NCBI RefSeq assembly: GCF_009905375.1
Contig: NC_133650.1
Coordinates: forward strand, 292,964,270 to 293,028,269
DNA: 64,000 nt
Reading direction: 5' to 3'
From: Apium graveolens
Lineage: Eukaryota > Streptophyta > Magnoliopsida > Apiales > Apiaceae
The notes beneath the pieces were generated by a model, which saw only the letters and a program-made list of their open reading frames with translations, made no database searches and had not been told where the DNA came from. Below are positions 58,578 to 64,000 of the stretch, in pieces (position 1 is the first letter of the stretch; each line of letters starts with the position of its first letter). A program made the translations under genes and the position numbers.

Positions 58578-60066
58578 TGTTAGGGAGAAAACACACGCTA
58601 ATATTCACGCAAGTATACGCGTTCGTAAATAGTATAAGATATAAATCAGATTCGTTCCCACAGAGACTGGTTTAGGTTAAGTTCAATTTATGCACCTATG
58701 CAACAATGTATGGTTATTGCTCAATGCTAAGACAAATAATAAATTGGGTTTTTATTAAACTAAGAGATTATACTAAATAACATTAACTAAGAGAATTGAG
58801 GTTGAATTAATATATATGACATACAAGGGATTCTAACTTCATTAAATACTTCATTCAAAGTCATTGTTCTTAACCTTAGCATGTGATGGTGATGACACTA
58901 ATCAGATAACACAAAACTGATAAACGCCAACTTTTATTGCACGAGTACCATTCTACCAAACATCCACAAAAGAGATAGAAGCTGAATAGGCACCAATTAT
59001 ATTGAGACCCTATATGTCTATAGAATTTGACAACATAATGGTTTAAGCACAAGTTATCTATCTTGATTACACAGGGCAAGTAAAACGGTTAGAGTTACCT
59101 ACGAATCATGCATATAATACATGAACCTATGCTAGCATGGCAAGTTCTAAACCTCTATATTCACTGTCGCTTCAATAGAGATTAACACGCTATCTTATAT
59201 GTTAGCTACGCATATAAGACGAATAAACACAACCAATACTAGGATATCAATCAATCACCACACACCAAGATATCAAAACAAATTAATTATTGAAATTCTT
59301 AAGTAAATCCGCTAAAACCCCATGACAACGATTAGCCCATAATCGAACTCATCGTCACCATGGGTTCCAGTGAAAGCATGGTATAAACAAGGTCTTAATA
59401 AACTGAATAATAATTAAAGTACGAATAAACGAGATCTAGGTTCAACAAGAACGAAAACGAGCATCCAAAGTTACAACTAATTCAAAGAATCACAAGTTGA
59501 AAACAAGATCTTCTTTTTTGGAGTTGTTCTATGCTTCTAGGTCTTCTCCTTGGTATCCCAATCTTCCCGGATGATGAAAACCCTTTTTTTAAGTATATAT
59601 ACGCCCCTAGTGGACCTAGACCCTTAAAATCGTCAAATTCCACTCAAAAAAGGCTTTTTCAGCGAAATCAGCGACCAGCCGCGCCCTGAGTGGCCGCTCA
59701 GCTCTCCTGAGCGGGCGCTCAGCTCTCTGAGCGGGCGCTCAGCTCTGCTGAGCGGGCGCTCAGCTACTGACTGGGAAAATATTCTGATGAATCTTGTTTT
59801 GGCCATAACTTGAGTTCTACTCGTCAGAATTAGGCGATTCAACTGCCCACGCGAAGCTAACGAGATTCTCTACAACTTGACAATGGCCTTGGCTTCCAAT
59901 TCTGATCAATTTTCATCATATTTCCTTTAAAAGCTCTTTTCTTCATTTAACTGATACCTGAAATGCAATAACACAAAAACACATCAAAATACCAACAACT
60001 TGAGTCCAAAACACCAATTTAAGCTTGTAATGAAGCATTCCAAGTGGATATAATATCCACTTATCA
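58578..60066 (-). repeat. 3' LTR of the right Athila-like element (1489 bp)
   Basis: Minus strand starts TGATAAGTGGATATTATATCC and ends CTCCCTAACA. Homologous to 951-2385. The U3 start contains a perfect-looking 'AAGTGGATATTATATCCACTT' inverted repeat of 21 bp. Confidence 0.85.
59686..59763 (-). repeat. GC-rich palindromic units in the Athila-like LTR
   Basis: CTGAGCGGGCGCTCAG at 59707-59722, 59727-59742 and 59748-59763, plus a variant at 59686-59701. Each unit is a 7-bp inverted repeat around GG, period 20-21 bp. Homologous to 1193-1272. Confidence 0.85.
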
Positions 60067-60079
60067 CACCCCCAAACTT
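60067..60079 (-). other. Polypurine tract of the right Athila-like element
   Basis: Minus strand AAGTTTGGGGGTG, identical to 938-950. Confidence 0.7.
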
Positions 60080-61296
60080 GAATCGATGCTTGTCCTCAAG
60101 CATAAACAGACTCAAAACTATAAAACAAACCTAATGCATGAATGCAACTATGTGAATGCAACTAAATGAGAATGCAATCGATCCCCTCAGAATAACCATA
60201 ACCAAATGAATAAGCCAATACCTCTAAGAATGCAATAACTTGAAACAGAGTTTGAATAAATCCCACAAACCAACTCACAAACCAGAAACGTGCGTGTATG
60301 GATGCTTAACAGATATACTCTCGATACTAGATCAATAACCCTAACTTATCTATCATTGAAACAATCAAAAGTTTATAAACAGAATAGACAATAAACACAT
60401 TATGACTCACAACACCTCCTTTCTACTAGAGTTATACAAGGATTCACACTATTATTGAACACATAGCAAAGATGCTTATTTGACCGTGCAATGAATGAGG
60501 TCCCAAAAGACTTATGCAATAATACCCATGTAGCGAGCGTTAGGTTAGCGGATCCCAGACTATAAAAGCCTTAGGTCACTAGGCACAAAGTCCCCTAGAA
60601 CTTAATAACTCGAGTATTAAAGAGCTCACTCTTGATCAATTATGCATAAACACATACTTTTTTTCTTTCTTTTTTTTCTTTTTTTTTCAACAATTTCTGA
60701 ATGAGTGTGTTTCACTCCATCTCATTCAACCCTAGACTCCTCATAAAAATATGAGCCGGCTACTAGCCATTTGACGCCTAGCCTTACAACAACTAGCAAT
60801 GAAATCCAAGTTTTTCTCCAGATAAAAAAAATCAGTGTTTCTACGTCATTACGAGAATATCACAAATTCTAAATATAACCAAGTGATTAAATCTCAACAA
60901 CAAACAAGTATGATCATGATCTAGATCAAAAGCAACCCTATAAGACTTTGTGAAAATATTTGTTTCTGGCATGCAAATCAATTCATTCGGACTTAAATAT
61001 CCCTCTATTCGTCATCACCACACTCAAATTAACATCAACTTATCAAATATCATAGTCCATCTTAAGGGATCATGCTAAATATGCATGCAAATGTAACTAT
61101 ATGAAATCACATAAAAACAAACAAATATGTCCTAAATGAACAATCATGCAAAAATATGAATGAACTACAACTAAACATGCAATATGAATCTATATGAATC
61201 TATATGGACACACACTACTAATCCTTACATTATCACCCCCAAACTTAAAATTTTCAATGTCCTCATTGAAGGCAATAATAAGGATTTCAGGCATAC
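60080..61296 (-). other. 3' non-coding region of the right Athila-like element
   Basis: No ORF of note. Collinear with 1-936 in inverse orientation, including a poly-pyrimidine run at 60655-60690 (plus strand) that mirrors the A-rich run at 325-380. A second G-rich tract (minus strand AAGTTTGGGGGTG-like) occurs at about 61236-61248, just after the ORF end. Confidence 0.65.
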
Positions 61297-63900
61297 CTAA
61301 TTAGCGGGAGATTCACCCTCGTCGGGTGGAGGATCAGGTGGCCAATCAACCTCGCCACTAGTGTCTCGGAAAATAGTACCAAAAGCGTGTGTCAAATCTT
61401 CAGCAAAATGACGGTGAATGTCGTGCATGGCCTCCATACGCCTAATTACTCGCTTGTACTGCTCATCACCAACACCAGTCCTATCAACTACCTGCTGCAC
61501 ATGAGAAGAACCCTCTGTAGGCACTACAGGATCCGTTCGGCTACCCTCTTCATCATCAAAGATATATCCCAACCCTTTGTCAAGGGGTGCACCTAAGAAT
61601 GAATAACTCAAGTGATCTGGTAGTGGGCTGAGCTCAAGTGTGGGAGCATCTTCAATAGATGGCTCGAGATGCTCCTGAGAAATTTTCAGCTCTGCTAACC
61701 CAAGAGAATCGAATGGCACATCCAACTTCCTCTTCCACGGAGGTGCATTCAAAACCTGTAGTTGCTCTACTTTAAAACACTCCTCTTTAGTTGTGGGTAA
61801 CTTTATTTCCTTGAACACATTAAAAGTGACCTTTTGATCGTGAACCTTCATCGTAAGCTCTCCTTTTTGCACATCGATCATAGTTCGGCCTGTAGCCAAG
61901 AATAGTCTTCCCAAGATGATGGGAATCTTCTTATCTTCCTCGAAATCAAGAATTACAAAGTCAGCAGGGAAGAAGAGTTTATCCACCTTGACCAAGACAT
62001 CCTCCACTATACCTCGTGGATAAGCGATGGAACGGTTAGCTAGTTGTAATGACATGTATGTTGGTTTCGGCTCAGGCAGACCAAGCTTCTTGAAGATAGA
62101 TAAGGGCATCAGATTGATGCTAGCTCCTAAATCACATAAACACTTGTCGAATGACAAGTTTCCGAATATGCAAGGAATAGTGAAGCTTCCAGGATCTTTA
62201 AGCTTCGGAGGCAACTTCTGTTGCAGCACAGCACTGCATTCCTCCGTTAGAGCAACGGTCTCTAAGTCATCGAGCTTCACTTTCCGAGAGAGAATACCTT
62301 TCATAAACCCCGCATAGCTAGGCATCTGTTCAAGAGCTTCAGCGAAAGGTATGTTGATATGAAGTTTCTTGAACACCTCCAGAAACTTCTCAAACTGCTT
62401 ATCCAGCTTTTTCTTCTGCAGCCTTTTAGGAAAAGGAGGCGGAGGATAAATCTGTTTCTCCCCTGTATTACCCTCAGGAGGAGTGTGTTCCATAATAGTC
62501 TTCCTTGGTTCCACCTCTACTTCCTTCTGTACATCTTCTTCAGCTAAAACTTCAGATTCTGGAACTTGAGACTTTTCAGGCTCTTCGTCTTGCTGAATTT
62601 GGGGGCTTGCAACCTTTCCGGACCTTAAGGTGATGGCGTTCACATGTTCTTATACTTCCCTCTTGCCTGGATTGGCTTCTATATCACTAGAAAGCGATCC
62701 TGGTGGTCGATTGAATAAGGCATTAGCAATTTGCCCTATTTGGTTCTCCAGAGTCTTGATAGAAATAGTCTGGCTTTGGCATATAAGAGCCTGGTTTTTG
62801 CACATAAGCCTCAACTCCTCCAATTCAGATTTTTCATTCGAAGATAGACCTGCAACATGAGTTTGTTGTTGAAGTTGGAGTTGTTGCTGAAAACCAGGAG
62901 GGTTGAACAACTTATTTCGAAACTGCTGGAATGGCTGTTGCATCGCATTCTGATTGTTGTTCCAGCTGAAGTTAGGATAATTCCAGTTGTCAGGATGATA
63001 AGTTTCTGGAACTGGTTGCTGCGAACTCTGAAAGTTGCTCACAAACTGAGCTGAGTCAGTAGATATAGCGCATTGTTCCGTCGCATGTGGACCTGTACAC
63101 AGCTCACAATCGCTAATTATCTGCTTAACACCATAGTTAGCCAGAGAATCGATCTTCATAGACAATGCCTTTAGTTGAGCAGTGATAGTCGTAGCTGTAT
63201 CCACTTCAAGAACTCCTGCTACCTTGCCCTGTGGATATCTCTGGGTTGATTACTGATATTCATTAGCAGCCATCAGTTCAATTAGATCATAAGCTTCCTC
63301 ATAGCTCTTTGCCCATAATGCTCCGCCTGATGCTGCATCGAGCATGGGTCTGGACTGTGCTCCCAACCCATTGTAAAAACAAGTGATGATCATCCAATCA
63401 GGAATTCCATGATGAGGACACTTCCTAAGCATCTCCTTGTAGCGCTCCCAAGCTTCACTTAGCGATTCTCCCGTTTGCTGCACAAATTGAGTAATTGCGT
63501 TCCTCATTGCAGCTGTCTTCGCCATAGGGAAGAATTTAGTAAGCAATTTCTAAGCAAGATCCTCCCAAGTAGTAATCGAACCAGCTGGTAGAGAGTATAA
63601 CCAGCTCTTAGCCTTGTCCCTCAGAGAGAATGGGAACAGTCTCAGCTTCACACCATCTTCAGAAACACCATTGAACTTGAAGGTGTCGCAGATCTCAATG
63701 AAATCCCTAATGGGCATATTGGGATCTTCCGTTGAAGAACCCCCAAACTGGATTGAATTCTGCACCCATTGAATTATGCCAGACTTGATCTCAAAGGTAT
63801 TAGCTGTGATAGCTGGCCGAACAATGCTAGATTGAATGTCATTGATCTTGGGTTGAGAAAAATTCATCAAGGCTTTCGTTCGTGCTGCTGGATCTCCCAT
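61297..63900 (-). pseudogene. Athila-like gag-protease ORF with three in-frame stops
   Basis: ATG at 63900 (MGDPAARTKALMNFSQPKIN) is preferred to 63927 because gag proteins of this family begin near this motif. Gag core: LFPFSLRDKAKSWLYSLPAG, SLSEAWERYKEMLRKCPHHG. Knuckle-like CELCTGPHATEQC near 63110. Gln-rich part 62800-63000, then NAITLRSGK. Protease: CLCDLGASINLMPLSIF (catalytic D-x-G as DLG) and IILGRLFLATGRTMIDV. The tail RRMEAMHDIHRHFAEDLTHA with Pro-rich GEVDWPPDPPPDE is more like the last ORF of Athila elements. Stops near 63550, 63247 and 62647 all lie in one frame; the last open piece is 448 codons. Confidence 0.85.
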
Positions 63901-64000
63901 TGTAATGAGTACCTGAAACACAAACAAATAAACTGTGAAAGTAAAAGAATCTGAGTCAGTAAACTTTAACGACCGCTGATGACAAGCACATAAACTAAAA

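Larger units (their letters stand above)
58578..64000 (-). mobile_element. Athila-like Ty3 element with gag-protease only
   Basis: Minus strand, running off the right edge. Order: gag and protease 63900-61297, non-coding 3' region 61296-60080, PPT 60067-60079, 3' LTR 60066-58578. No RT, RNase H or integrase is present between protease and PPT, so it is a large internal deletion derivative. It is inserted in Copia B gag (left flank TATGA). It is related to the element at 1-2385. Confidence 0.85.

Overview
This is plant nuclear DNA. It holds one MADS-box gene with seven exons whose sizes match AP3/TM6-type genes, GT/AG introns, and many LTR retrotransposons with plant features (tRNA-iMet primer sites TGGTATCAGAGC, Ty1/Copia and Ty3/Gypsy pol domains). 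An AP3 homologue of TM6 type plus the retroelement families suggests a eudicot with a large genome, plausibly an asterid such as Apiaceae. That taxonomic call is inference.

Layout. 1-2385: 3' end and LTR of an Athila-like Ty3 element (+). 2386-7497: old, decayed Ty3 and Copia remnants. 7498-17901: a retroelement-poor island around the only convincing host gene, a TM6-type APETALA3/DEFICIENS MADS-box gene (coding span 11695-14212, 223 aa, intact as read). A dead Ty3 gag scrap (8880-9192) lies upstream. AT-rich repeats and a fold-back lie downstream.

17902-64000 is a nested retrotransposon stack. Copia C (+, LTR 17902-18411) was split inside gag by a chromovirus of Tekay/Del type (18943-32612, minus). 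The chromovirus has two 4.05-kb LTRs, a perfect 5-bp target duplication (CTTTG), PBS and PPT. Its interior is decayed and chimeric: an extra RT/RNase H block lies ahead of gag. Copia C ends inside integrase at about 35388, against an LTR-like fragment (35389-35826). Copia D (SIRE-like, +, 36068 to about 43839) follows, cut off by a Ty3 LTR tail (to 44590) and a related gag fragment F (44591-45551). Copia A (minus, 3' LTR 45552-46584) sits in F. Copia B (minus, 3' LTR 48681-49914) interrupts the downstream ORF of A. A non-autonomous Athila-like element (minus, from 58578, running off the window) interrupts the gag of B.

Almost every retroelement reading frame is broken by stops and frameshifts. 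An exception is a 122-codon ORF of unknown function in B (52045-52413). No RNA genes, CRISPR arrays or bacterial-type features were seen. The AP3/TM6 protein would act in the nucleus as a MIKC transcription factor in petal and stamen identity. The retroelements do not form a pathway with it.
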